Assembly (NCBI RefSeq): GCF_004402485.1
Contig: NZ_SOFG01000024.1
Span: 248,001 to 312,000, forward strand
DNA from: Cryobacterium algoricola
GTDB taxonomy: Bacteria; Actinomycetota; Actinomycetes; Actinomycetales; Microbacteriaceae
Direction of reading: 5' to 3'
DNA length: 64,000 nt
The notes under the pieces are model-generated. The model ran no database searches and was not told the DNA's origin. It saw only the letters and a list, made by a program, of their open reading frames with translations. Shown here in pieces: positions 31,180 through 38,373 of the stretch. Numbering within the stretch: the first letter of the stretch is position 1; every line of letters starts with the position of its first letter. A program made the position numbers and the translations under genes.

Positions 31180-31859
31180 CGCGTAGCCTCGGTCCGGTCC
31201 GGGCCGCTCAGTTGCGCATCGGTCTCGGCCGCGTCGATCGGGGGGACGACCCCGTGCATCCGCACCAGGATCACGTGCAGCGCAACGACGGCGCCGACGG
31301 CGAGGGGAAGCAGCACGATGTGGAACCCGAAGATCTGGCCGAGGTTGGCCACGTTGAACCACGCGCCGATGCCGGAAGCGTTGAGCGCGTCCTTGCCCTC
31401 GAAGGCGATCCACTGCGAGTCGAAATTGGTCTGCAGCAGGTAGCCGGTGAACGCCGCGACGATGGAGACGAGGAAGGCGCCCATCCCGGTGATCCAGGTG
31501 AGGGTGCGCCCGCCGCGCCAGGCGGCCATCCAGTACTTGCCCCAGAGGTGCACGACCATCGTCATGAAGAAGAGCTCGACGCTCCAGAGGTGCACGCTGT
31601 TCACGAAATGGCCGAAGTCGGAGACGTGGTACCAGGCCGGGCCGTTCAGGCTCAGCACGACACCGGAGACCAGGATGAACACGAGTGAGACGATCGCGCC
31701 CATTCCGAAGACGTAGATCCAGGATGCGACGTAGCTGGGCTGGTCCTGTGGCAGCAGCTTGTCGGCGGGTAAGTGCTTCAGCAGCCAGCCGCGGGCTTTC
31801 CCCGTCCAGGTGTAGTACTCCTCGACGGGTTCAGTCTTCCGTTCCTCACGGATGCTCAT
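31176..31859 (-). CDS. Cytochrome b6-like di-heme membrane protein (N-terminal cytochrome b domain)
   Basis: A 227-residue protein with four membrane spans. Heme ligands are the histidines of VHLW and VVHLW, 14 residues apart, and those of GFHIVLL and ALHVILV, 15 apart; this 14/15 spacing is that of cytochrome b6 rather than mitochondrial cytochrome b. SDFGHFVNSVHLWSVELFF and a GYLLQTNFDSQW segment fit the quinol-oxidising b family. No Rieske or cytochrome c gene lies nearby, so this looks like a stand-alone quinone:acceptor module. It is coupled to genes on both sides. Confidence 0.83.
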   Translation of the reverse strand: MSIREERKTEPVEEYYTWTGKARGWLLKHLPADKLLPQDQPSYVASWIYVFGMGAIVSLVFILVSGVVLSLNGPAWYHVSDFGHFVNSVHLWSVELFFMTMVVHLWGKYWMAAWRGGRTLTWITGMGAFLVSIVAAFTGYLLQTNFDSQWIAFEGKDALNASGIGAWFNVANLGQIFGFHIVLLPLAVGAVVALHVILVRMHGVVPPIDAAETDAQLSGPDRTEATR

Positions 31860-32023
31860 GGCCGTTTCTTCCCGCTCGGGAACGGCAGGAACAGGGCCAG
31901 CACGAACAGCAGGATCATCACGAGAATCACGATGAGGTTGCCGAGCTGGATCTGGAATGCGCCCCAGCCGAGGTACACACCTGGACTGTCAAGGCTCGCA
32001 AAATAGCTGATGAGCGGATGCAT
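31856..32023 (-). CDS. 55-residue single-span membrane protein, first gene of the cytochrome b operon
   Basis: A short ORF that is easy to miss: ATG 32023 with GGAG 7 bases upstream, ending in a TGA that overlaps the cytochrome b start (ATGA). The product has a hydrophilic N-terminus (MHPLISYFASLDSPG) and a strong span, NLIVILVMILLFVLALFLPF, ending PSGKKRP. Good ribosome-binding site, tight coupling and composition support a real gene, most likely a small subunit of the b-type cytochrome complex. Confidence 0.72.
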   Translation of the reverse strand: MHPLISYFASLDSPGVYLGWGAFQIQLGNLIVILVMILLFVLALFLPFPSGKKRP

Positions 32024-32182
32024 TTGTGGCTCCATGCCCGGGGTGTATGCAGCCGCGGGTGGATCCGAGCGGCTACGCCCCGATGGATCTCACGCTATTC
32101 CCGTTCGGGGGGAACCGCTCATCTTTCGTCGAGGAAATGCCCTGAGACTCCGTTCAGGAACGCGCAGGTCAGGAACGCGCGG

Positions 32183-32569
32183 TCAGGCTCCCGACGCGGC
32201 GCCGAGTTCGGCGCGGAGGGACCAGTCCTGACCCTCGAGGATGATCTGGGCGCAGCGACCGGTCGCGGAGTTCACGACGATCGGCGCCATCAGGTTGACG
32301 GTCGTTCCGCCTTCGCGCGGGTTGGTCACGACGAGCACCAGCGCGTGGTCGGGGCCGGCCAGATCGAGGGAGAGGGCGTGGTCGTCGGTGATGACGGGGG
32401 AGTAGTCCGGCAGGTAGATCGCGGCGTCGAGCACGAACAGCCGGGTGTGCCGGTCTTCGGCGGACTGCAGTGTATACAGGCCGTCGGCTCCCGCGATCTC
32501 GGTCAGATCGAACTCCGTGAGCGGGGCGAGCCCGGGCGGTGGTGAGACGAAGGTCAGGGTGGCGCTCAT
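32183..32569 (-). CDS. fliW: Flagellar assembly factor FliW
   Basis: A 128-residue FliW with the usual pattern: an N-terminal strand (LTFVSPPPGLAPLTEFDL), LQSAEDRHTRLFVLDAAIYLPDYSP in the middle and VTVNLMAPIVVN-like ending (TTVNLMAPIVVNSATG). FliW binds flagellin and, where CsrA is present, removes CsrA from the flagellin message. It is last in the flgN-flgK-flgL-fliW operon, and its start overlaps the flgL stop. No csrA gene follows, unlike in many Gram-positives. The 159 bases downstream hold only a short CAGGAACGCG repeat (about 32153-32180). Confidence 0.9.
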   Translation of the reverse strand: MSATLTFVSPPPGLAPLTEFDLTEIAGADGLYTLQSAEDRHTRLFVLDAAIYLPDYSPVITDDHALSLDLAGPDHALVLVVTNPREGGTTVNLMAPIVVNSATGRCAQIILEGQDWSLRAELGAASGA

Positions 32570-33525
32570 CGGAGGAAGTCCATCAGGGTGTGCTGCAGTA
32601 CCTTCGAGGTCACGGAGAGTGCAGCCTGGTAGCTGACGTCCTGGAGTTTGAGGCTGAGGGCGGCCTGGGCGAGGTCCACGTCTTCGATCCCGGATCGTTG
32701 GGCTTCGAGCGTTCCGGCCTTGGTGACGAGCCCGGCACCGGCGCTTTCGATCTGCTTCTGCCGAACTCCGTTGTCCGACTGCGCGGCGATGACCGTGGTC
32801 AGTCTCGTGTCTACGGTCGAGAGGTAGTCGCTCGCGGTCGTCGTCGCCGTCGCTCCGGCAGCGGCAACGCCTGTCGACGAATCGAGTGCGTTGCTGATGT
32901 GGTCGATGAGGCTGAACACTGAATCGGTCCCGATTCCATAGACGGATGCGCCGTCCGAGTCGACGCGCACGGTCGAGTCCGAGGCGACGCGGCGCTCGAC
33001 GGTCGCACCGGCGGTGCCGTTGTACTTCACAGTCGCCGGAATCGCCGGGGTTGCCCCATTCGCCGGGATCGCCGCTGTCGTGGTAAACGCTGTAGGGGTA
33101 TCCGAGGTGCCGGCAAAGACGCTGCGTCCGAGGTACTGCGTGTTTGCCTGGGTGAGCAGGTCCTGCTTGAGGCCCTGCAGCTGCGTGGCGAGGGCGCTCT
33201 TCGCTGTCTGCGAGAGCGAGCCGTTGCCGCCCTGCACGGTGAGGTCGCGCACCTGGTTCATGATGTTGGTCGTCGCGGCCAGGGCTGAGTCAGCGGTGGT
33301 CAACCAGCCGGTGCCGTTGTCGACGTTGCGGGTGTACTGGGCGACCGCGGTCTGCTGGGCGCGCACCGCCAGCGAGTCCGCGGCGCGTGCCGGGTCGTCC
33401 GAGGGGTTCTTCAGGGTCGTGAGCGCCGAGGCCTGCTCCTGCAGTTGGGTGAGCCTGGCGAGGTTGGTCTGCAGGCTCGACTGGGCCGCGCGAATCTGGG
33501 TCTGGGTGGTGACACGGGAGATCAT
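32566..33525 (-). CDS. flgL: Flagellar hook-filament junction protein FlgL
   Basis: A 319-residue flagellin-like protein. The N-terminus (MISRVTTQTQIRAAQSSLQTNLARLTQLQEQ) and C-terminus (IEDVDLAQAALSLKLQDVSYQAALSVTSKVLQHTLMDFL) form the coiled-coil domains typical of HAP3. The centre (~140-200) is Thr/Ala-rich and variable. It forms the second junction ring between hook and filament. It starts 2 bases after the flgK stop. Confidence 0.93.
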   Translation of the reverse strand: MISRVTTQTQIRAAQSSLQTNLARLTQLQEQASALTTLKNPSDDPARAADSLAVRAQQTAVAQYTRNVDNGTGWLTTADSALAATTNIMNQVRDLTVQGGNGSLSQTAKSALATQLQGLKQDLLTQANTQYLGRSVFAGTSDTPTAFTTTAAIPANGATPAIPATVKYNGTAGATVERRVASDSTVRVDSDGASVYGIGTDSVFSLIDHISNALDSSTGVAAAGATATTTASDYLSTVDTRLTTVIAAQSDNGVRQKQIESAGAGLVTKAGTLEAQRSGIEDVDLAQAALSLKLQDVSYQAALSVTSKVLQHTLMDFLR

Positions 33526-33527
33526 GG

Positions 33528-35060
33528 TCAGCGGCCCACCAATCCGGTCTTGTTGATGAGCACGTCGAGCATTTCGTCGACGGCGGTCATGACCCGGGCG
33601 GCGCCCTGGTACGCGTGCTGGAACATCAGAAGGCTCACGTTCTCTTCGTCAAGGTCGACGGATGCGTTGGACAGCTGGGCTTTGACCGCTGCGGTCGACG
33701 CGACGCTGGCCAGGGACGCACCCTGGAGCTCGGACTTCGTCGTCACCGCGAGGCGGGTCACGGCATTGGACCAGTCTGTGCTCGGCGAGGTGAAGGGGAG
33801 CTTCGTCGTGGGGTCGATTGCTGTCGCCTTGCCCGCACCCAACTGCGAGACGGCGTCGGCGATCGTGCCGGCCGAGGTCACGGTGGTGGATCCGACTGCG
33901 ACGGCGGCGGCGGTTGCCGCGGTCCCGGCTGCGGTGAGGGCATGAGAGAGGTCGGTGGGCGTCGCCAGCAGGACGCTCACGCCGAGGGCAGCTGCCCCGG
34001 TGGTGGAGACCTTGAAGAAATCCCCGCCGGGAGTCGACGTGGGGTTGAAGACGCCGTTGACGCTCGCGGCGAGCGACGTCGCGAAGGAGTTGTAGGTCGC
34101 AGCGACGTCGGCGAGGGTCGAGCCGGTGCCGGCGCCGGTCTTCTGGTCGATCGTCGCGGGCCCGAGCAGGGAGAGGGCGCCGGCGAGCTCGCCGCCGTCG
34201 ACAGTGGCGGGCACGAGCGGGGTCCCCGCGGCGCGTGCCCACGCGATGGACACAGTCCCCGCGGCGCCCGTTCCGGTCCCGGTTCCCGTGAGGGTTCGCG
34301 CTCCGACGGCGACGAGTGCCTGGGCCTGGTCGCCGCTGACGAGGGCGTTCCCGCCGACGAAGACGTTGACGGTGCCGTCGGCCTGTTCGGAGACGACCCC
34401 ACCGGTGAGTGCGGCGATCGTCGTGGTGAGCGCGCTGCGCTTGTCGAGGAGTTCGTTCGCGGAACCGCCCGCTGCGACCGTCATGCGGATCTGGGAGTTG
34501 AGCCCGGCGACCTGTGTGGCCGCGGCATTGACTTCGGAAACCATCGAGTCGACGCTCGAACGCTGGGAGGACCACTCGGTCGCCACGGCCTGGTAGTTGG
34601 AGGCGATCTGGGTGGCAACCGCGTTGGCCTGGCTCAGCACGACGCCGGCCGGTGCGGCGTCGCCGGTGGCGTTGGAGAGGTCCTGCCAGCCGGCCCAGAA
34701 CTTGGAGAGGGTCGCGGACAGTCCGCTCGTGCCGGGTTCGTTGGTGGCTGCTTCCACCGCGGTGAACGCGTTGGCGCGCACGGCAGAGAAGCCGGCGATC
34801 GCGGCAGTCGCACGCACCTGGGCGTCGAGGCTCGCGCTGCCGAGGCGGGCGATGCCGGTCACCGAGACGCCCTGGCCGGCGCCGACTCCGGAAGAGAATA
34901 GACCGGCGCGCGTCACGGCATCCACCGAGGAGGTCGTCACGCGCTGGCGGGTGTAGCCCTCCGTTCCGGCGTTGGCGATGTTCTGGCCGACGACGTCCAT
35001 GCCCTGCCGGGCGGCGAGGAGGCCGGAGTATGCGGTGTTGAGTCCGCCGAATGTGCTCAT
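33528..35060 (-). CDS. flgK: Flagellar hook-associated protein FlgK
   Basis: A 510-residue HAP1. The N-terminal domain has FGGLNTAYSGLLAARQGMDVVGQNIANAGTEGYTRQRV, the rod/hook-family signature, and the C-terminus ends in the matching helix (NVSLLMFQHAYQGAARVMTAVDEMLDVLINKTG). The middle is Ala/Thr/Val-rich. I start at ATG 35060, where the conserved region begins, not at the ORF-extending codon 54 bases upstream. It forms the first junction ring at the hook tip. Confidence 0.93.
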   Translation of the reverse strand: MSTFGGLNTAYSGLLAARQGMDVVGQNIANAGTEGYTRQRVTTSSVDAVTRAGLFSSGVGAGQGVSVTGIARLGSASLDAQVRATAAIAGFSAVRANAFTAVEAATNEPGTSGLSATLSKFWAGWQDLSNATGDAAPAGVVLSQANAVATQIASNYQAVATEWSSQRSSVDSMVSEVNAAATQVAGLNSQIRMTVAAGGSANELLDKRSALTTTIAALTGGVVSEQADGTVNVFVGGNALVSGDQAQALVAVGARTLTGTGTGTGAAGTVSIAWARAAGTPLVPATVDGGELAGALSLLGPATIDQKTGAGTGSTLADVAATYNSFATSLAASVNGVFNPTSTPGGDFFKVSTTGAAALGVSVLLATPTDLSHALTAAGTAATAAAVAVGSTTVTSAGTIADAVSQLGAGKATAIDPTTKLPFTSPSTDWSNAVTRLAVTTKSELQGASLASVASTAAVKAQLSNASVDLDEENVSLLMFQHAYQGAARVMTAVDEMLDVLINKTGLVGR

Positions 35061-35070
35061 GGGGTTCCCG

Positions 35071-35568
35071 TTAGAACGACTGGTCGAAGAGGCGGGCGGG
35101 CGGGGTGGGCGCATCCGCTGTGCCGCGGGCGTCGTAGGTGTTCGTGTTCACGCGGATGTCGGCGAGCGTCTCCTGGCTGGAGCGTGCGGCCGAGCGCAGC
35201 AGGTGTTCGTTGGCGTCGCGGAGTTCCTTGATCTGGGCGGCGAGCTCGCCGAGTGCCTTGAGGTGCGCCGTCATGATCTCGGTCCAGGGGCCGACGGGGG
35301 CGTGGGCGACGAGTTCGCGGAGCGTGGCGTCTTCGCTGGTTCCCCACTCGTTCGACATCGCGGCCACCTCGACGCTACGGGCGAGGCCGGCTTCCTGCAC
35401 GTGGCCGAGCACCTGCTCGACCTCACGGGTGCCCTGCTGGAGCCAGCGGGTCTTGCCGTTCGTGAGGAGGAGCTGTTCTTCGTCGAGCTTGAAGACGAGG
35501 AGTTCGAGGAGCTCACGCTCGCGCCACAGGAGGGCGGAGAGTTCATTGGCGCCCACGATTTCCTCCAC
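35071..35568 (-). CDS. flgN: FlgN-type chaperone for FlgK/FlgL
   Basis: A 165-residue, mostly alpha-helical protein (ANELSALLWRERELLELLVFKLDEEQLLL) with the length, helical content and position of FlgN, which keeps FlgK and FlgL export-competent. It is the first gene of the operon, behind a sigma-28 promoter, with flgK starting 10 bases after its stop. Assignment rests on context plus general pattern, since FlgN proteins are weakly conserved. Confidence 0.75.
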   Translation of the reverse strand: MEEIVGANELSALLWRERELLELLVFKLDEEQLLLTNGKTRWLQQGTREVEQVLGHVQEAGLARSVEVAAMSNEWGTSEDATLRELVAHAPVGPWTEIMTAHLKALGELAAQIKELRDANEHLLRSAARSSQETLADIRVNTNTYDARGTADAPTPPARLFDQSF

Positions 35569-35625
35569 ACGGTTCCGGTCGGGCCGAGGGACGCACGACC
35601 GCGTCGACTCTGGCTTCAGATGGCA

Positions 35626-35652
35626 CTATCGGCAGGGTTTCGCCGCACGTAA
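35626..35652 (-). promoter_or_regulatory. Sigma-28 (FliA) promoter of flgN-flgK-flgL-fliW
   Basis: On the minus strand TTAC (35652-35649), a 15-base spacer and GCCGATAG (35633-35626). Spacing and -10 octamer are identical to those before fliC, flgB and fliM. Predicted start near 35619 gives a ~50-base leader to flgN. Confidence 0.85.
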
Positions 35653-35837
35653 GCGATCTGTGTGTTCAGACTGGCAGGTGGGGCCTGGGAATGTCCACCT
35701 AAATGAGGACAACGCTTTCCCGAAGTGGGGGAGGGTTGGGGGGATCCACGGTGGTAAGCGTTTCCCGGTTGGGGGGTGCCAGTCCCCCCAGAGTGGGGGT
35801 GCCGCACGGCTGGACTCAGGGTGGGCTGATTGTAAGT
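35653..35837. other. G-run-rich divergent region between flgN and fliA
   Basis: No gene. Two related blocks, ACGCTTTCCCGAAGTGGGGG (from 35712) and GCGTTTCCCGGTTGGGGGG (from 35758), form an imperfect direct repeat, and GGGGGG-N7-CCCCCC (35771-35789) can pair. Several G5-G6 tracts are present but do not meet a strict four-tract quadruplex pattern. The repeated blocks may be activator sites for the fliA promoter just downstream. Confidence 0.4.
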
Positions 35838-35867
35838 TTGACGTGCGGACAAAACATTTTGTAATAA
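35838..35867 (+). promoter_or_regulatory. Sigma-A-like fliA promoter with an embedded AT-rich palindrome
   Basis: TTGACG (35838-35843), 18 bases, TAATAA (35862-35867). Within the spacer and touching the -10 box is ACAAAA-CA-TTTTGT (35849-35862), a 6+6 inverted repeat strikingly AT-rich for this genome. It is well placed for a repressor that blocks RNA polymerase. The leader to GTG 35997 would be ~120 bases. Confidence 0.6.
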
Positions 35868-35996
35868 AGGGGCCCCGAACCCCCCGTCCGATCTTGGAAT
35901 TTGTCCCAGTGCTCACCCGGTACGAAGCGAAGAATCCTGGCCCTGCCAGAGGTCTCTCGCTCAACATTCGGTTTGGTGAACACAGGGGGCTGCGAC

Positions 35997-36938
35997 GTGA
36001 ATCGCACTGAGCGTAATCGGCTGGTCACCGACAACCTGCCCCTCGTCGGGTACCTGGTTTCCGAGGTCTGGGCCAAGGCCCGGCACCTCTCCCGCGATGA
36101 TCTCGCGTCCGCGGGCGCGCTCGCGCTCGTCACGAGCGCGGATGCTTTCAATCCCGATCTCGGGGTTCCCTTCGGCGCCTTCGCCCGTCGCCGCATCATC
36201 GGGGCATTCGCCGACGAGATGCGCTCCAACGACTGGGCCACCCGCACCGCCCGCCGGCGCATCAAGGAAACCCGCGCCGTGCAGGAAACCCTCGCCGCCG
36301 CCCTCGGCCGTGCCGCGAGCGTCGACGAGATCGCCGCCGCACTCGGCGTCGACCGCGAGACCGCCGCCGCCGGACTTGCCGACAGCGAGCGCACCGTGAT
36401 CGCCCTCGACGACACCACCGCCGAGTACATCCCGGCGAGCACCGTGCTGCCGGGGGAGTCGCTGCTCTCCGCCGAGCGCCTCGCGTACCTGCGCGCGGCC
36501 GTGCTCGCGCTCCCGCCCAAGATGCGCGAGATCATCGAGCAGGTCTACTTCGACGACCGCCCGGTCAAGGACATCGCCGCAGACCTGGGCATCACCCACT
36601 CGGCCGTGTCCCAGCAGCGCGCGGAGGCCATCCGCTTGCTCCGCGACGGCCTCGGCACCCACTACGCCGACGACGAAGCCGACTACGTGCCGGAGTCCCG
36701 CGTGGCGCCGGCCCGCCGCAGCGCTTACCTTGCCAGGCTCGCCGACCACGCGATGCTCGGCATCGTCAACGAGCGGATGCCCGCCGTCGCGACCGACCTT
36801 CCCCTCACCCAGCCGATCAGCCTGCCGGTGCCCTCGCGCACCGCTGCGATCGCCGCCGCGAAGTACGCCGCCGCCGCTGGATCGCTCGGCGATCACGGCG
36901 TTTACCCGGCCCGGGAATCTTTCTCGCTCAACGGCTAA
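35997..36938 (+). CDS. fliA: Flagellar sigma factor FliA (sigma-28) with a long C-terminal tail
   Basis: A 313-residue sigma-70-family protein. Region 2 is about residues 12-80 (NLPLVGYLVSEVWAKARHL; FGAFARRRIIGAFADEMR), region 3 about 84-135, and region 4 about 165-218 (LPPKMREIIEQVYFDD ... ITHSAVSQQRAEAIRLL), which contacts the -35 box. Normal FliA proteins end here; this one continues for ~95 residues. GTG 35997 is preceded by AGGGGG. It should read the four GCCGATAG promoters in this locus. The -35 box of the fliC promoter overlaps its stop codon. Confidence 0.9.
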   Translation: MNRTERNRLVTDNLPLVGYLVSEVWAKARHLSRDDLASAGALALVTSADAFNPDLGVPFGAFARRRIIGAFADEMRSNDWATRTARRRIKETRAVQETLAAALGRAASVDEIAAALGVDRETAAAGLADSERTVIALDDTTAEYIPASTVLPGESLLSAERLAYLRAAVLALPPKMREIIEQVYFDDRPVKDIAADLGITHSAVSQQRAEAIRLLRDGLGTHYADDEADYVPESRVAPARRSAYLARLADHAMLGIVNERMPAVATDLPLTQPISLPVPSRTAAIAAAKYAAAAGSLGDHGVYPARESFSLNG

Positions 36939-36962
36939 CGCGAACGCGGCCGAGGCCGATAG
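36936..36962 (+). promoter_or_regulatory. Sigma-28 promoter of fliC
   Basis: TAAC (36936-36939), 15 bases, GCCGATAG (36955-36962). The TAA of the -35 box is also the fliA stop codon. Predicted start near 36969, leader ~55 bases. Confidence 0.88.
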
Positions 36963-36975
36963 CTCTAGGTGTCAG

Positions 36976-37015
36976 CCCATGGATGGGTAGACGCACCAAC
37001 ACCCACTCACGGAGG
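36976..37015 (+). promoter_or_regulatory. Flagellin leader hairpin and Shine-Dalgarno site
   Basis: CCCAT-GG-ATGGG (36976-36987) can form a 5-bp hairpin with GG exposed, and the ribosome site CACGGAGGA (GGAGG at 37011-37015) lies 24 bases downstream. Two GGA-containing sites, one in a hairpin and one over the Shine-Dalgarno sequence, resemble CsrA-type leaders, but no csrA is seen here. Confidence 0.35.
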
Positions 37016-37023
37016 AATACATC

Positions 37024-38196
37024 ATGGGTATGCAGATCAACACCAACATCGCGGCGAACAACACCTACCGCAACCTGACCGCTACGCAGAACGACATGTC
37101 CAAGTCGCTCGAGAAGCTTTCCAGTGGTCTTCGCATCAACCGCGCATCGGACGACGCGGCCGGCCTTGCAATCTCCGAGGGCCTCAAGTCGCAGGTCGGT
37201 GGCCTCACGGTCGCCAGTCGCAACGCCCAGGACGGCATCTCGGTCGTGCAGACCGCTGAAGGTTCGCTGAGCGAAGTCACCTCGATCCTGCAGCGCATGC
37301 GAGACCTCGCCGTTCAGGCCGGTAACGACTCGAACAGCGACAAGTCACGATCAGCGATCACCACTGAGGTCGGTCAGCTAACGACCGAGCTCAACCGGAT
37401 CAGCGAGTCCACGAGTTTTAGCGGCACGAACCTCCTCGACGGGAGCAAGACATCCATGAGCTTCCAGGTTGGGGCGAATGGTGGCGGCACGGGTAGCCAG
37501 ATCGCCGTCAACCTGACCGGTGGCGTGAATGTCAAGAGCCTCGCGGCTAGCCTGACATCGGGAGCAGCCGGAGCAGTCATTGCGGTCAATACTCCGACCG
37601 ATGTGACCGGAACCGTGAGCTTCACGGTTAGGACTGGACCAGTCGGTGCCACGACTGACACTGGCGTCGCCGTCACATTGGGGGCTGCCGGTACATACAA
37701 GACCGTTCAGGAAGTGGCAAACGCACTCAACTCGGACACTGGCTTCAAGACCGGACTCACCGCATCCGTCGACAAGGACAACAAGCTCGTGGTCACCGCC
37801 CTCAATGGTGGCACGGTAAACGGCGGCAGCACTGCGAACACGGCCGGTACGGCAGGCACCGGATTTGCCCTTAACACGGCTGGCGCTGCTGGTGCTCTCG
37901 ACTTTTCCAACGCTATTGGCGCAGCGGCGGCCATCACGGTTTTGGATGCGAAGATCGACAGTGTGTCGTCGGCTCGCGCCGACCTGGGTGCCGTACAGAA
38001 CCGGTTCGAGAGCGTCGTCAAGACGCTGGCTGTCTCGACCGAGAACCTGACCGCTGCCGGATCCCGCATCCGCGACACCGACATGGCCGCTGAAATGGTC
38101 AAGTACACCCGTTCCAGCATCCTGGTGCAGGCCGGTACCGCCATGCTCGCTCAGGCGAACCAGGGCAACCAGGGCGTGCTCAAGCTCCTCCAGTAA
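37024..38196 (+). CDS. fliC: Flagellin
   Basis: A 390-residue flagellin. The conserved N-terminal D0/D1 region (MQINTNIAANNTYRNL; KLSSGLRINRASDDAAGLAI; RNAQDGISVVQTAEG) and C-terminal D1/D0 region (VQNRFESVVKTLAVSTENL; SRIRDTDMAAEMV; QAGTAMLAQANQGNQGVLKLLQ) are both complete. The middle (~150-290) is a Thr/Gly/Val/Ala-rich variable domain with somewhat less G/C-biased codons. The SRIRDTDMA motif is the usual actinobacterial/Gram-positive form. Single flagellin gene in the window, behind its own sigma-28 promoter. Confidence 0.96.
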   Translation: MGMQINTNIAANNTYRNLTATQNDMSKSLEKLSSGLRINRASDDAAGLAISEGLKSQVGGLTVASRNAQDGISVVQTAEGSLSEVTSILQRMRDLAVQAGNDSNSDKSRSAITTEVGQLTTELNRISESTSFSGTNLLDGSKTSMSFQVGANGGGTGSQIAVNLTGGVNVKSLAASLTSGAAGAVIAVNTPTDVTGTVSFTVRTGPVGATTDTGVAVTLGAAGTYKTVQEVANALNSDTGFKTGLTASVDKDNKLVVTALNGGTVNGGSTANTAGTAGTGFALNTAGAAGALDFSNAIGAAAAITVLDAKIDSVSSARADLGAVQNRFESVVKTLAVSTENLTAAGSRIRDTDMAAEMVKYTRSSILVQAGTAMLAQANQGNQGVLKLLQ

Positions 38197-38236
38197 ATCG
38201 GATAGCCCAGGCAGTCGGGTAACCGACCGGTGAACT

Positions 38237-38294
38237 ATGGCCGGCGGCGCGCGGGAGATGAACTGGACCTCATCCTTCGAACGTCGCCGGCCAT
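38237..38294 (+). terminator. Hairpin downstream of flagellin gene
   Basis: ATGGCCGGCG (38237-38246) pairs perfectly with CGCCGGCCAT (38285-38294) across a 38-base loop. It lies 40 bases after the fliC stop and could cut read-through into fliD or stabilise the flagellin mRNA 3' end. Confidence 0.45.
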
Positions 38295-38297
38295 TCC

Positions 38298-38333
38298 ACG
38301 TTCCAGTCGCAGTACACGTTCTACTCGCAGCAC
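38298..38333 (+). repeat. Two 18-bp imperfect repeats upstream of fliD
   Basis: ACGTTCCAGTCGCAGTAC (38298-38315) and ACGTTCTACTCGCAGCAC (38316-38333) match at 14 of 18 positions. They sit in the fliD leader, ahead of a strong AAGGAGGTGGAGG ribosome site. No sigma-28 box is visible in this gap. Confidence 0.6.
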
Positions 38334-38373
38334 TATCAGCAGCACAGAGTTTCACACCTAAGGAGGTGGAGGC

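Noticed and set aside
35711..35800. G-quadruplex in the flgN-fliA gap
   Set aside because: Only three close G-tracts occur before a 27-base break, so the usual four-tract pattern is not met.
38197..38373. Sigma-28 promoter in the fliC-fliD gap (TCGGATAG and GTAAC seen)
   Set aside because: The two boxes are in the wrong order and spacing; no T(T/A)AC-N15-GCCGATAG arrangement is present.
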